64,000 nt of DNA from Janthinobacterium sp. FW305-129. Lineage in GTDB: Bacteria; Pseudomonadota; Gammaproteobacteria; Burkholderiales; Burkholderiaceae_D. Below, piece after piece: positions 19,172-29,396 of the stretch. The stretch spans positions 62,001 to 126,000 of the forward strand of contig NZ_JACYMM010000002.1 in the NCBI RefSeq assembly GCF_020858115.1, read 5' to 3'. The notes below the pieces were generated by a model. The model made no database searches, was not told the origin of the DNA, and saw nothing but the letters and a program-made list of their open reading frames with translations. A program made the translations under genes and the position numbers. Positions within the stretch are counted from its first letter, which is position 1, and each line of letters opens with the position of its first letter.

Positions 19172-20058
19172 AAGTCGACCATTACCGAACCGACCACCTG
19201 GGCACCGCTATGCGTCATCTGCTCGCTCATGGCCGCCACTTCCGCCATCGGCGTCTTGTTCTTGCGCGCCACCAGCAGCACGCCGCCGGCACGCGCCGCC
19301 ACGGCCAGCGCATCGGAACCGGTGGCATACGCCGGCACGTCGTACAGCACCACGTCGTAGCGGCTTTCCAGCTGCTTGTTGAGCGTGACGAAGGAGGTAC
19401 GGCTGAGCAATTCCTGCGGATTCGGCGGCAAGGTGCCGGCCGCCAGCACCGACAGCGCGACAAACGATTCCACCTTGGCGATGATATCGAGTTCGGCGCG
19501 GCCGGCCAGCACGTCGGACAGGCCCTGGCGCGTTTTGAGGTCGAAGATTTCATGCTGGCGCGGCGCGCGCAGGTTGGCGTCGACCAGCAAGGTATGCTCG
19601 CCCAGCTGGGAAAACACCACGGCCAGGTTGGCCGCGAACAGGCTGGCGCCGTCGCCCGGCTCCATGCCCAGCACCACCAGCGACTTGCTGCCGCGGGCAA
19701 ACCAGCGCAGCATCAGCTGGCTGCGCACGGCGCGCAGGGTTTCCACCTGGTGGCTGAAAGGCTGGTAGGCGGCCACCAGTTCCTGCGGATACTTGCCGGC
19801 GCCCGGCTGCAGATACGGGTAGTCGAACTGGCGCGCCAGCACTTGCTCGATATCGGCTTCCGTGATCAGGCCCAGGCGCAGGGCCGCTTCGCCGAAGCGG
19901 ATGCCCAGTTCCTTTTGCATGCGCAGCACGCGTTCGGCGTTTTCCGGCGTGATCTTGCCCGATTCGAGCAACAGGCCGCCAATGCTGGAATCGGCGCCGC
20001 GCACCAGCGGTGCGGTGTTATTCAGGAGGTGTGGACTTGAAGTCATGATAGGTTCCAT
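19168..20058 (-). CDS. epsG: EpsG, chain-length-determinant tyrosine-kinase-like ATPase
   Basis: 296 residues (ATG at 20058, or at 20046 where GATGGA lies just upstream). Residues about 25-85 resemble the N-terminal domain of GspE-type proteins (LLLESGKITPENAERVLRMQ). The rest is a MinD/BY-kinase fold with FAANLAVVFSQLGEHTLLVD and NLRAPRQHEIF. Its presumed partner is EpsF, as Wzc C-terminal domains pair with Wzz domains. Odd: the Walker A position reads GMEPGDGASL and has no GKT/GKS lysine, and the C-terminus (VGSVMVDF) has no tyrosine cluster. True kinase activity is therefore doubtful. Confidence 0.88.
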   Translation of the reverse strand: MEPIMTSSPHLLNNTAPLVRGADSSIGGLLLESGKITPENAERVLRMQKELGIRFGEAALRLGLITEADIEQVLARQFDYPYLQPGAGKYPQELVAAYQPFSHQVETLRAVRSQLMLRWFARGSKSLVVLGMEPGDGASLFAANLAVVFSQLGEHTLLVDANLRAPRQHEIFDLKTRQGLSDVLAGRAELDIIAKVESFVALSVLAAGTLPPNPQELLSRTSFVTLNKQLESRYDVVLYDVPAYATGSDALAVAARAGGVLLVARKNKTPMAEVAAMSEQMTHSGAQVVGSVMVDF

Positions 20059-20059
20059 C

Positions 20060-21457
20060 TCAGTTCAGGCGCAAGCGGCGCGGCAGCATGCCGCGCATGC
20101 GACGCTGTTTAGGTTTCCAGTCGACCACGCCGAACACGGGAATCTGCAGCACTTCGCTCAGGTCCTGGTCGGAACGGATACGGCGGTCCAGCAATTCGGC
20201 CAGCAGCGCGATGCCGCAGCCCAGCATGAGGCCGAGGAAGATCGACAGCAGCACGTTGCGGGGAATCTTCGGGCTGTCCGGCTCGATCGGCGCCGTGGCC
20301 GGGTTGAGCATGGCGATATCGGACTGCTCCGCCTGGCCTTCGATGCGCGTCTGCGACAGGCGCTGCGAAGTCACGTCGAAGGCGCGCTGGGCGCTTTCCA
20401 CATCCTTGCTCAGCACGCCCATTTCATCGCGCGTCCGGTTCAGTTCCAGCACCTTGGCTTTTTGCGCCGCCAGGGCGGCACGGATCGCGCCTTCGCGCTG
20501 CTGCAGGATCTGCGCATTGTTGCCCACGCTTTGCGAGGTGGCGCGCGTCTGCTCGGCCAGGTCGCGGCGCAGCTTGTCCACTTCCGCCTTGGCGCTCTGG
20601 TATTGCGGGTGATTGCGGTCCAGGCGCTGGCCCAGCTCGGCCAGCTTGCCCTCGGCGTTGCCCAGGCCCAGCTTCAGGCTCTGGATCAGCGGATTCGACG
20701 CCACGTCCGGCGATTCGGACAGGTTGCCGCCCTGCGCCATGCGCTGGCGCGAATTGGCTTCCATGGCCTGGCCTTGCGCCAGCACCAGTTGCGCCGACAG
20801 GTCGTTCAGGCGGTTCGATTCCACGTCGAGGCGGTTGTCGACGCTGACGATGCCGTTATCCTGCTGGTATTTCGACAGGCGGCTTTGCGCGCGCTCAACA
20901 TTATCGCGCAGCAATTTGGTCTGGTCATCGAAATAGGTGGTCGCCTTGCGCATCGGGTCGACCTTCAGCTGGATGCTGACCTTTTGATACTGTTCCGCAA
21001 AGGCATTCGACACGGCCGCCACGAATTGCGGGTCGGCGCCCTTGAAGCTGACATCGACCACGCTGCTTTCGCGCGACGGCATCACTTCGAGTTTCTTCAG
21101 CAGCAAGTCGGCCAGCCAGTCGCGCACCGTGCCCTTGCCTTGTGCCGCTTCGTTGAACTGGGCGATCACGGCGGGGCTGCGCGCCAGTTCCAGCTGGTCG
21201 ACGACGCGCAAGGCGACGTTCTTGCTGCCGATAATATCGACCTGGGTCGCCATATAGCCGGGCAGCAACTGCCCCGGCATGGTCATGCCCGTCAGGGGAT
21301 CGACGCCCTTGTAGTTCATCAGCAAGGTGCTGGTGGCCTTGTAGGTCTTCGGCAGCACCAGGCTGACGCCGAGCGCCAGCGCCACGGTGATCAGCAAGGT
21401 CAGCAGCACAATCTTCTTGCGTGCCCGAAGGATCAGCAATAGTTGGGTGAGGTTCAT
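20060..21457 (-). CDS. epsF: EpsF, chain-length-determinant protein (Wzz/PCP type)
   Basis: 465 residues. Two transmembrane helices frame the protein: about residues 15-36 (IVLLTLLITVALALGVSLVL) and near 410-430 (NVLLSIFLGLMLGCGIALLA). Between them is a periplasmic coiled-coil region with many Gln/Leu heptads (ERAQSRLSKYQQDN and LAELGQRLDRNHPQYQSAK). It would set polymer length and, with EpsE and EpsG, form the export complex. The C-terminal RRIRSDQDLSEVLQIPVFGV is the usual cytoplasmic tail. Confidence 0.92.
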   Translation of the reverse strand: MNLTQLLLILRARKKIVLLTLLITVALALGVSLVLPKTYKATSTLLMNYKGVDPLTGMTMPGQLLPGYMATQVDIIGSKNVALRVVDQLELARSPAVIAQFNEAAQGKGTVRDWLADLLLKKLEVMPSRESSVVDVSFKGADPQFVAAVSNAFAEQYQKVSIQLKVDPMRKATTYFDDQTKLLRDNVERAQSRLSKYQQDNGIVSVDNRLDVESNRLNDLSAQLVLAQGQAMEANSRQRMAQGGNLSESPDVASNPLIQSLKLGLGNAEGKLAELGQRLDRNHPQYQSAKAEVDKLRRDLAEQTRATSQSVGNNAQILQQREGAIRAALAAQKAKVLELNRTRDEMGVLSKDVESAQRAFDVTSQRLSQTRIEGQAEQSDIAMLNPATAPIEPDSPKIPRNVLLSIFLGLMLGCGIALLAELLDRRIRSDQDLSEVLQIPVFGVVDWKPKQRRMRGMLPRRLRLN

Positions 21458-21498
21458 TTGGAAACTTTCAATACAAAAAGATAGGGAGCCAGTTGCTC

Positions 21499-22287
21499 TT
21501 AGAACAGGCTTTCCTGGACATACACGATATCGTCGACGCGCAGCAGGTCGTCATGCTTGACCGGCAGCACTTCCATCTGGCCTTCCGCATTGCGGCGCTT
21601 GACGCGCACGCCGCGCTCGGTGCCGCGCACCGTCAGGCCGCCGCCCACGGACAAGGCTTGCAGGACGGTCATGTTGCGTTCCAGGCGGAAGGCGCCCGGA
21701 CGCTGCACTTCGCCGTAGATATAGAAGCGCGGCGCGCGTTCGACATAGATGATGTCGTTGCCGCCCACTTCCGTGTCGCCCTTCAGATCGCCGTTGCGCA
21801 CGATGTCGAGGATATCGGCCACCTCGCGCGTGGCCGTGCCGCCGCGCTTGCGGATCACGGTGATCTGGTCGGCGCCGTCAGGACTGACGCCGCCGGCCAT
21901 GGCCAGCATGTCCATCACGCTGCGCTTGCCTTCCACCGGATAGCGGCCCGGGCGGTTGACCTGGCCCAGCACGGACGCCTGCTGGCTTTGCAGGCTGGTC
22001 ACGATGATGTTCACCTGCGCCTTGCGCAGGAAGCCGCCGCTCTCGAGCAGGCCGCCCAGTTTCTTTTCCGCTGCCGACGTGGACAAGCCGCCGAGCGCGA
22101 CCGTCCCCACCAGCGGGAAGGTGATTTCCCCCGCTTCGCTGACGCGCGTCTCCAGGCCCAGGTCCGGGTTGCCGTAGACGGAAATTTTCAGCACATCACC
22201 GGCCCCGAGGGGGACATCGGCTGCACCGGCCATGCCTGCGGCGAGGGCCAGAAAGGCCGCCATCATCCAGTTTGCGAGTCGTTTCAT
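21499..22287 (-). CDS. epsE: EpsE, polysaccharide export protein (Wza/OPX family)
   Basis: 262 residues. Signal peptide MKRLANWMMAAFLALAAGMA, cut near GAA-DVPLG. The poly-export domain is visible at PLGAGDVLKISVYGNPDL and SEAGEITFPLVGTVAL, followed by two SLBB-like repeats (ASVLGQVNRPGRYPVEGKRS and FYIYGEVQRPGAFRLERNMT). No lipobox cysteine is seen at the signal-peptide end, unlike Wza. It would form the export channel through the periplasm or outer membrane. Confidence 0.92.
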   Translation of the reverse strand: MKRLANWMMAAFLALAAGMAGAADVPLGAGDVLKISVYGNPDLGLETRVSEAGEITFPLVGTVALGGLSTSAAEKKLGGLLESGGFLRKAQVNIIVTSLQSQQASVLGQVNRPGRYPVEGKRSVMDMLAMAGGVSPDGADQITVIRKRGGTATREVADILDIVRNGDLKGDTEVGGNDIIYVERAPRFYIYGEVQRPGAFRLERNMTVLQALSVGGGLTVRGTERGVRVKRRNAEGQMEVLPVKHDDLLRVDDIVYVQESLF

Positions 22288-22343
22288 GATTACAGATTCC
22301 CGTTGGTAGATTGCTGATGTTTAACTACTTGTTGATACGTCAC

Positions 22344-23333
<990 letters not shown>

Positions 23334-23863
23334 GCGTGCTCCTTCGAAAAACAGGTATGACGGGTGGAAAAATCCGGCGTGGTGGACTGGCATGGCCAGG
23401 CTGCACGACATGAAATAATTTCCCCTGAAAATAGTTATTCGTCAAATAATTAATAATATTGTAAACATAATACACATAATGCAAGGCAACAAGGAAAATA
23501 TTTTGCTTAAAAATCTACTAATGAGATATAAAAACAACTATTTCCGCAGTCCACTTCATTGCAAAATATTATGTATTGCACGGTTCAGAGCGACTTTAAA
23601 AATGATAGTTGGCGCGTGCCGTCCCTGACGGCTACCGTCAGGGTGACGCAACGACCGGCAGGGGCAGGGCCGGATACTGCACACATCGTGAACCCTTCCC
23701 AAGAGGAAAGTAATGGCGCATGGCCGGCACGACTCGTGGCAAGGTGAGCGCGAGTGGTCGCGTAATGCGCTGGTGCTCTATAAGATGCTCCATTTTAACG
23801 CGTATTGACACCGTGCAAAGTATAATCAAACGCTATTTTTTCCTGCCAGCAGCAGACTGGCGC
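23334..23863. promoter_or_regulatory. 530-base control region between the initiating transferase gene and epsD
   Basis: No credible gene. About 23400-23600 is strikingly AT-rich for this genome. On the minus strand TTGTTG (23492-23487) and TATGTT (23469-23464) are spaced by 17 bases and could drive epsD. Two arms, AATATTTTGC (23497-23506) and GCAAAATATT (23561-23570), form a widely spaced inverted repeat. A tight palindrome, CCCTGACGG-CTA-CCGTCAGGG, lies at 23623-23643 and is not followed by T on either strand, so it looks like a protein site rather than a terminator. The length and content suggest regulated EPS expression. Confidence 0.55.
23623..23643. repeat. Perfect 9-base inverted repeat upstream of epsD
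   Basis: CCCTGACGG at 23623-23631 and CCGTCAGGG at 23635-23643 pair perfectly across CTA. No T tract follows on either strand. Operator or mRNA hairpin; function unknown. Confidence 0.7.
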
Positions 23864-25246
23864 TCAATGGGCGTTCTCGCGCGCCAGCACCACTTTCACC
23901 GTGCGCGCGATAATCCACAGATCCAGCCACAGCGACCAGTTGCGCAGGTAATCGAGGTCGAAATGGATGCGCGCCTCCATCTTGTCGAGCGTTTCCGTCT
24001 CGCCCCGTAAACCGTTGACCTGGGCCCAGCCCGTAATGCCGGGCTTGACCTTGTGGCGCAGCATATAGCCCTTGATCAGCTTGCGGTATTGCTCGTTGTG
24101 CACGACGGCATGGGGGCGCGGCCCCACGATGCTCATGCGGCCCTGCAAGACATTGAGGAATTGCGGCAGCTCATCGAGCGAGCTGCGGCGCAGGAAGGCG
24201 CCGACCCGCGTCACGCGCTGGTCGTTCTTGGTTGCCTGCACCACATTGTCGCCGTCTTCGCCCACCGTCATGGAGCGGAACTTGTAGACGACGATCTCTT
24301 CGCCATACAGGCCATAGCGGCGCTGGCGGAAAATCACCGGGCCTTTCGAGGTGCTCTTGACGGCGATGGCGATGACCAGCATCACCGGCAGCAGCAGCAC
24401 CTGGATCACCAGCCCCAGCACGATATCGCTGCCCCGCTTGACCATGCTGTTAAAGCCCGTGAAGGGCGATTCGCGGATGGCGATGACGGGCATGCCGCCC
24501 ACGTTGTCGAAACGCGCCTGCATCAGGTCAAAGATATAAATATCCGGCAGGAAATACACGGAAGCCGTCGTATCTTCGAGCTCGTCGAGCATCTTGCGGA
24601 TGCGCGGCTGGGCCGAGATCGGCTGGCTGATGAAGATCATCTTGATATTGTGTTCGCGCACGTAGGTGGCGATATCATCCATGCGTCCCAGCATGGGTTC
24701 GCGCATCTTTTCCGGCCAGCGGTCGTCCGTGCGGTCGTCGAAGAAGCCATGCACGTGCATGAACAGGTTGGCATTGCGCTCGACGGTGGCGGCAAACTTC
24801 AGGCTGGCGTCATTGGCGCCGATGATGACCACCGAGCGCACTTCGCTGTCGCCGTCCGGGTGCAGGCTGAACTTGCGCCCGGCCAGGTGCCCGGCCAGCA
24901 GCACGAAGGGCGTGAGGACAAACCAGGCCAGCACCACCTCGGTATCGAAATGATAGGCCAGGCCCGTGGCCGAGCCCAGGAAGATGAGGATCAGCGCGAC
25001 GATCGCCCAGCCCACTAGGATATCGCGCGCGTACGCGAGCATGCGGCCGCTGCGCCAGGTACGGTAGGGGTCGACATGCTGGTACACCGTCGATGAAATG
25101 AAGACGGCCAAGATCATCAGCACCAGCGTATAGCCGGTAAATGTCGCCCCCGACAAAACCGTCATCAGGTACAGCAAGCCCATGATGATGATCGGATCGA
25201 GGACGCGCTGGAAAAACGAAATCAGGGGTATATCATTGACAGTCAT
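23864..25246 (-). CDS. Undecaprenyl-phosphate glucose phosphotransferase (WcaJ-like initiating enzyme)
   Basis: 460 residues. The N-terminal half has about four membrane helices and a cytoplasmic CoA-binding-like domain (VVIIGANDASLKFAATVERN). The C-terminal sugar-transferase domain starts KRGSDIVLGLVIQVLLLPVM and contains KFRSMTV, RRSSLDELPQFLNVLQG, GPRPHAV and KPGITGWAQVNGLRGET, all hallmarks of polyprenyl-phosphate hexose-1-phosphate transferases. It starts assembly of the repeat unit by loading the first sugar phosphate, probably glucose, onto undecaprenyl phosphate. It is read from the same transcript as EpsL (9-base gap). Confidence 0.93.
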   Translation of the reverse strand: MTVNDIPLISFFQRVLDPIIIMGLLYLMTVLSGATFTGYTLVLMILAVFISSTVYQHVDPYRTWRSGRMLAYARDILVGWAIVALILIFLGSATGLAYHFDTEVVLAWFVLTPFVLLAGHLAGRKFSLHPDGDSEVRSVVIIGANDASLKFAATVERNANLFMHVHGFFDDRTDDRWPEKMREPMLGRMDDIATYVREHNIKMIFISQPISAQPRIRKMLDELEDTTASVYFLPDIYIFDLMQARFDNVGGMPVIAIRESPFTGFNSMVKRGSDIVLGLVIQVLLLPVMLVIAIAVKSTSKGPVIFRQRRYGLYGEEIVVYKFRSMTVGEDGDNVVQATKNDQRVTRVGAFLRRSSLDELPQFLNVLQGRMSIVGPRPHAVVHNEQYRKLIKGYMLRHKVKPGITGWAQVNGLRGETETLDKMEARIHFDLDYLRNWSLWLDLWIIARTVKVVLARENAH

Positions 25247-25254
25247 GTTGATCT

Positions 25255-26493
25255 TTAAAACTGGACGCTGCCATTGAAGGAAATGCCCTTGGCCCGATAG
25301 CTGCCGCTATCGATGATGGCGACGCCTTCGCGCCGCTCGTGGAACAGGCGCACGCCAAGCTGGATTTTCTGGTGCGGCGCATACGTGGCGCCCAGCGACG
25401 CCGTGCGGGTGGTGTCGCGCCCGTCGCCAGGCAGCACCAGGCCGCTGATGGCGGCGAAATCGCGCCGCTCCTGGCGCAGCAGCGCATCGACGCGCACCTT
25501 CGACGTGGCCGCCCACGTGGCGCCCACGCTGGCGCCCGTATTCAGGCTGCTTGTCACCAGCGAATTGTCCACGGAACCGAATTCACGCCAGACGATGCCC
25601 GTGAAATTGACCTTGCCCAAAGGCTTCCAGTACACGCTCAGCCGGCCATTCGTGCCGCTGTCATCGCGCCCGGCCAGCAAATTGTTGCGGTGGCGTACCC
25701 AGCCGCCGAGGAATTCCACCTGCGTGATGCCGCTCAACTCCCAGAAGACATTCGCCTTGATCTCGTCTTGGCGATAGCCATTGCCGTACACGCTGGCTTC
25801 GAGCGCACTGCGGTTCGGATACTTGCCGTTCAGGTGGCGCAGCTGCAGGCCGATGCGGCTATTGCTGCGCGCCAGGTAATCGACGCCGAACTCCGTCGCG
25901 TCTTCCGTCCAGTTGGAAAACGCCTGCGATGGCAAGTCATACAAATAGCGGTCGCGCGACAGGCCGCCGCGCACGCGCCAGCTGGGGTGGAAGCGCCAGG
26001 CGCCATTCAGGTACTCGCGCCGCTGCGTGCGCAAATTGCGCACCGTGCTCTGGAAGTCGCTGAACGGCGTCAGGGTCTGGGCATAACTGGCGCCCACATG
26101 GCCTTCGAGGTGGTTGGCGATGTGCCACTCCAGGTCGGCCAGGTAATCCTTGCCATCGTAGTCGAACTGGCTGAAGCGGTTGAAGCTCACCTTCGACCAC
26201 TTGGCCTGGCCCGTCAGCACCTGGCGTCCGATGGGACGGTTGAACAGGAAGCCCGCCTGCAGCATCCTCGACGTATCCGAACGGGGGCCGGAAAAACCGG
26301 GCACGTCGTCCGGCAAGCGCATCAGGTTGTCGTCGTACGAATAGGAAGTGGCAACGAAAGGCTTGATGGTGTCGCTGATATCGGCCAGCGCGGCGCCACT
26401 GGCCAGAGTGCCGGCCAGGACCAGCGCAACAGACAGGCGGGGGCGGGCCGTGAAGGCGGCGGCAACAGCTTTTTTACGCAAGGAGTTCAACAT
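25255..26493 (-). CDS. epsL: EpsL, EPS operon outer-membrane beta-barrel protein
   Basis: 412 residues from the ATG at 26493, chosen because it gives a long signal peptide (RLSVALVLAGTLASGAALA, cut before DISDTI). The mature part is a series of amphipathic beta strands with alternating aromatic residues (FVATSYSYDDNLMRL, LADLEWHIANHLEGHVGASY) and ends in GISFNGSVQF, a typical outer-membrane C-terminal phenylalanine. It matches the EpsL family of methanolan-type clusters, perhaps an export pore or surface anchor. Confidence 0.87.
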   Translation of the reverse strand: MLNSLRKKAVAAAFTARPRLSVALVLAGTLASGAALADISDTIKPFVATSYSYDDNLMRLPDDVPGFSGPRSDTSRMLQAGFLFNRPIGRQVLTGQAKWSKVSFNRFSQFDYDGKDYLADLEWHIANHLEGHVGASYAQTLTPFSDFQSTVRNLRTQRREYLNGAWRFHPSWRVRGGLSRDRYLYDLPSQAFSNWTEDATEFGVDYLARSNSRIGLQLRHLNGKYPNRSALEASVYGNGYRQDEIKANVFWELSGITQVEFLGGWVRHRNNLLAGRDDSGTNGRLSVYWKPLGKVNFTGIVWREFGSVDNSLVTSSLNTGASVGATWAATSKVRVDALLRQERRDFAAISGLVLPGDGRDTTRTASLGATYAPHQKIQLGVRLFHERREGVAIIDSGSYRAKGISFNGSVQF

Positions 26494-26533
26494 GGATTTT
26501 GTCTTTGAAAGATCACACAGTTGATAGGCAATA

Positions 26534-27223
26534 CTACCAGTAATTCCAGTGCCCACCAGAAATAATCCAGAGCCCCAGCACGCCGTTCGTCACGCCATGC
26601 GCGAGGATAGGCGACCACAGGGACTGGCTACGCATGTACAACACACTATATGCCGCACCGGCCACCATGCCGGCCAGCCATAAATTATGCTCGAAGCCAA
26701 ACAGCAGCACGCTGATGGCGAAGGCCTTGGCGCTGGCCTGGCGCGGCGCGGCCCGCAAAAAATCCGGCTTGTCGAGCCAGCGCAGCAGGAAGGAGCGCCA
26801 GAACAGCTCCTCCATCACGGGCACCACCAGCGCCGCGCCGGCGATGCGCAGCAGCACCAGGCTCCACTCGATGCGGCCGTCGGTGCGGGGATCGTAGCCA
26901 TCGGCGTTGCCGATGCGCATCCAGCCGGCGTCGAGATTGATCCACAGCAGAAAAACAACAACACCGCTTGCCAGCGCCCCGAGAATGGCACGCGCGCCCA
27001 ACGGCGTCCACAGCAATTCCGTGTAACTGCGGCGCCAGTACAACAGCAGGCCCAGCACGACGCCGATCTTGACGGCGTACAGCCAGCGCAATTCCTGCGC
27101 GGCAACGCCCAGACGGCCGAGCATGTCGGCAATGAAAATAAAGGAGAGGTAGGCCAGGAATGGCGCTACCCGGGGCCAGGCGGCGCGGTCAACCATGCTG
27201 CTGCGCAGCGGAGATGGTGCCAC
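26534..27223 (-). CDS. CAAX-type membrane protease (CPBP family), exosortase-cluster associated
   Basis: 229 residues with GTG at 27223; an ATG at 27196 is equally possible and neither has a clear ribosome site. About six to seven membrane helices. Motifs of the CPBP glutamic protease family are present: EELFWRSFLLRW, FGFEHNLWLAG and ILAHGVTNG, giving the two glutamates and the histidines of the active site. Such proteins are repeatedly found in exosortase loci; their role in processing is not established. It is the first gene of an operon with EpsL and the initiating transferase, 40 bases before epsL. Confidence 0.88.
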   Translation of the reverse strand: MAPSPLRSSMVDRAAWPRVAPFLAYLSFIFIADMLGRLGVAAQELRWLYAVKIGVVLGLLLYWRRSYTELLWTPLGARAILGALASGVVVFLLWINLDAGWMRIGNADGYDPRTDGRIEWSLVLLRIAGAALVVPVMEELFWRSFLLRWLDKPDFLRAAPRQASAKAFAISVLLFGFEHNLWLAGMVAGAAYSVLYMRSQSLWSPILAHGVTNGVLGLWIISGGHWNYW

Positions 27224-27301
27224 GCGCCGGACGCCGTGGTCCGGAGCGCGTGTTTTTCATGACAAACATGCATCCCCCGATGTAATAAATATAATTATAT
27301 A

Positions 27302-27333
27302 ATTATATCAAGCAGGACCGTTGCCGTGGCAAA
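27302..27333 (-). promoter_or_regulatory. Probable sigma-70 promoter of the CAAX protease/epsL operon
   Basis: On the minus strand TGATATAAT (27310-27302) is a perfect extended -10 element. TTGCCA lies 19 bases upstream, so the extended -10 would carry most of the strength. It sits in an AT-rich palindromic stretch (27285-27310) within the 150 bases between uup and the protease gene. Confidence 0.6.
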
Positions 27334-27372
27334 TAATCCTGACTTAATTACAACAGGGTATGCAAAAAAGCA

Positions 27373-29265
27373 TCAACCGTTGGCGCGCGCCTCGATCTGC
27401 TCCCACTTTTCCAGCGCTTCCAGCAGTTCGCCTTCGATCTCGGCCACGCGCGCGTTCAGGCGCTTGCCTTCGGCCGGCGTCTTCTTGTAGAAGTCCGGAT
27501 GCGACAGCTCGGCAGCCAGCACCGATTGCTCGTCTTCCAGCTTGGCGATCAGTTTCGGCAGTTCTTCCAGCTCGCGCTGCTCCTTGTAGCTGAGCTTTTT
27601 CTGCTTCGCGGCCGGTGCGGCGGCCTCGACCTTCACGGCCGGCTTGCTGGCGGGCGCCGTGGCGATCGGCAAGGTGCGCACGCGCTCCCAGTCCGTGTAG
27701 CCGCCGACGAATTCGCGCCACTTGCCCTCGCCTTCGGCAACGATCACCTGCGTGACGACGTTGTCGAGGAAGGTGCGGTCATGGCTGACGAGGAAAACCG
27801 TGCCGGTATATTCTTCCAGCAACTCTTCCAGCAATTCCAGGGTATCGATGTCGAGGTCATTGGTCGGCTCATCGAGCACCAGCACGTTGGCCGGCTTGGC
27901 GAACAGGCGCGCCAGCAGTAGACGGTTGCGCTCGCCACCGGACAGCGACTTGACGGGCGAACGGGCACGTTCCGGCGCGAACAGGAAGTCGTTCAGGTAC
28001 GTCATCACGTGGCGGCGCTGGCCATTGATCTCGACCCAGTCGCTGCCCGGGGCGATGGTTTCCATCAGGTTCGCCTCTTCGTTCAGCTGCGTGCGCATCT
28101 GGTCGAAATACGCCACTTGCAGCTTGGTACCCAGGCGGATGGTGCCCGTGTCCGACTGCTCTTCGCCGAGGATCATCTTCAGCAAGGTGGTCTTGCCGGC
28201 GCCGTTGGCGCCAATCAGGCCAACCTTGTCGCCGCGCAAGATGGTCGCGCTGAAATCCTTGACGATGACCTTGTCGCCATAGATCTTCGAGACGTTTTCC
28301 AGGTCCGCCACGATCTTGCCCGAGCGTTCGCCGGCCGATACGTCCAGCTTGACTTGTCCCTGCTGTTCGCGGCGCGCATTGCGCGTCAGGCGCAGCGCTT
28401 CCAGGCGGCGCACGCGGCCTTCGTCGCGCACGCGGCGGGCCTTGACGCCCTTGCGTATCCACACTTCTTCCTGCGCCAGGAACTTGTCGAACTTGGCGTT
28501 TTCCACTTCCTCGATTTCCAGCTGCTCCGCCTTGCGCACTTGATACGCCGTGAAGTTGCCCGGGTACGACAGCAAACGGCCGCGGTCGAGTTCGATGATG
28601 CGCGTGGCGACGTTGTCGAGGAAGGAGCGGTCATGGGTAATGAACAGCACGCTGCCCTTGAAGTCGCGCAACAAACCTTCCAGCCACAGGATGGAGCTGA
28701 AGTCCAGATGGTTGGTCGGTTCATCGAGCAGCAGCACGTCGGGGGCCGATACCAGCGCGCGCGCCAGCGCCACGCGCTTTTGCATCCCGCCGGACAGGGT
28801 TTTCATGGCCATGTCGCCCGTCAGGTTCAGACGGTCGAGCACGGTTTCCACCTTGTTCGGCAAGCTCCACGCATCGGCCGCATCGAGTTTGACCTGGATG
28901 TCGTGCATGCGTTCCATCAGTTCGTCGTCATTGCCCTGGCCAAACTGGCCCGTCAGCGCATCGTATTCCTTCAGCCACGCCTGCGATTCGCCCATGCCGG
29001 AGGCGACGGCGTCGAACACGGACATGTCCGGATCGAATTGCGGTTCCTGCTCCACATACGCGATCTTGATGCCTTGCTGCATCACCAACAAGCCGTCATC
29101 GAGCTTGAACTTGCCCGAAATAACCTTCAACAGCGACGATTTACCCGTGCCGTTGCGGCCGATCAAGCCGACCCGTTCCGAGGTTTCCAGTGAAAATTCC
29201 GCGTGATCGAGCAGCGCGACGTGACCGAACGCAAGTTGCGCCGATGAAAGAGAAATGACAGCCAT
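27373..29265 (-). CDS. uup: ABC-F family ATPase Uup
   Basis: 630 residues from the ATG at 29265 (MAVISLSSAQLAFGHVALLD). Two ABC cassettes without membrane parts: Walker A GRNGTGKSSL with signature LSGGMQKR, then GANGAGKTTL with LSGGERNR. The linker between them is charged. The C-terminal coiled coil (KKLSYKEQRELEELPKLIAK) marks Uup rather than EttA or YheS. Uup is a soluble ribosome/DNA-associated ATPase linked to transposon excision and translation. It separates the EPS locus from the PEP-CTERM gene. Confidence 0.93.
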   Translation of the reverse strand: MAVISLSSAQLAFGHVALLDHAEFSLETSERVGLIGRNGTGKSSLLKVISGKFKLDDGLLVMQQGIKIAYVEQEPQFDPDMSVFDAVASGMGESQAWLKEYDALTGQFGQGNDDELMERMHDIQVKLDAADAWSLPNKVETVLDRLNLTGDMAMKTLSGGMQKRVALARALVSAPDVLLLDEPTNHLDFSSILWLEGLLRDFKGSVLFITHDRSFLDNVATRIIELDRGRLLSYPGNFTAYQVRKAEQLEIEEVENAKFDKFLAQEEVWIRKGVKARRVRDEGRVRRLEALRLTRNARREQQGQVKLDVSAGERSGKIVADLENVSKIYGDKVIVKDFSATILRGDKVGLIGANGAGKTTLLKMILGEEQSDTGTIRLGTKLQVAYFDQMRTQLNEEANLMETIAPGSDWVEINGQRRHVMTYLNDFLFAPERARSPVKSLSGGERNRLLLARLFAKPANVLVLDEPTNDLDIDTLELLEELLEEYTGTVFLVSHDRTFLDNVVTQVIVAEGEGKWREFVGGYTDWERVRTLPIATAPASKPAVKVEAAAPAAKQKKLSYKEQRELEELPKLIAKLEDEQSVLAAELSHPDFYKKTPAEGKRLNARVAEIEGELLEALEKWEQIEARANG

Positions 29266-29396
29266 AATGAGTAAGAGTGCTCGGGCGCCGCCTCGCGCAC
29301 ACCGCGTGGTGTGCAAAACAGCCGCCGATTAGATGAATGAAGCACGCATTGTACCGATACTCGCGCAAGCATAGGCATATCTTGCGAACTGTCGGC

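Noticed and set aside
23790-23830. TTGACA and TATAAT on the plus strand
   Set aside because: Both hexamers are near consensus but only about ten bases apart, too close for a sigma-70 promoter, and no plus-strand gene follows.
23818-23860. Terminator after the initiating transferase gene
   Set aside because: A five-base stem is present, but on the coding (minus) strand it is followed by A, not T.
27340-27385. Terminator after uup with six T
   Set aside because: The T run lies in the loop between short arms rather than after the stem.
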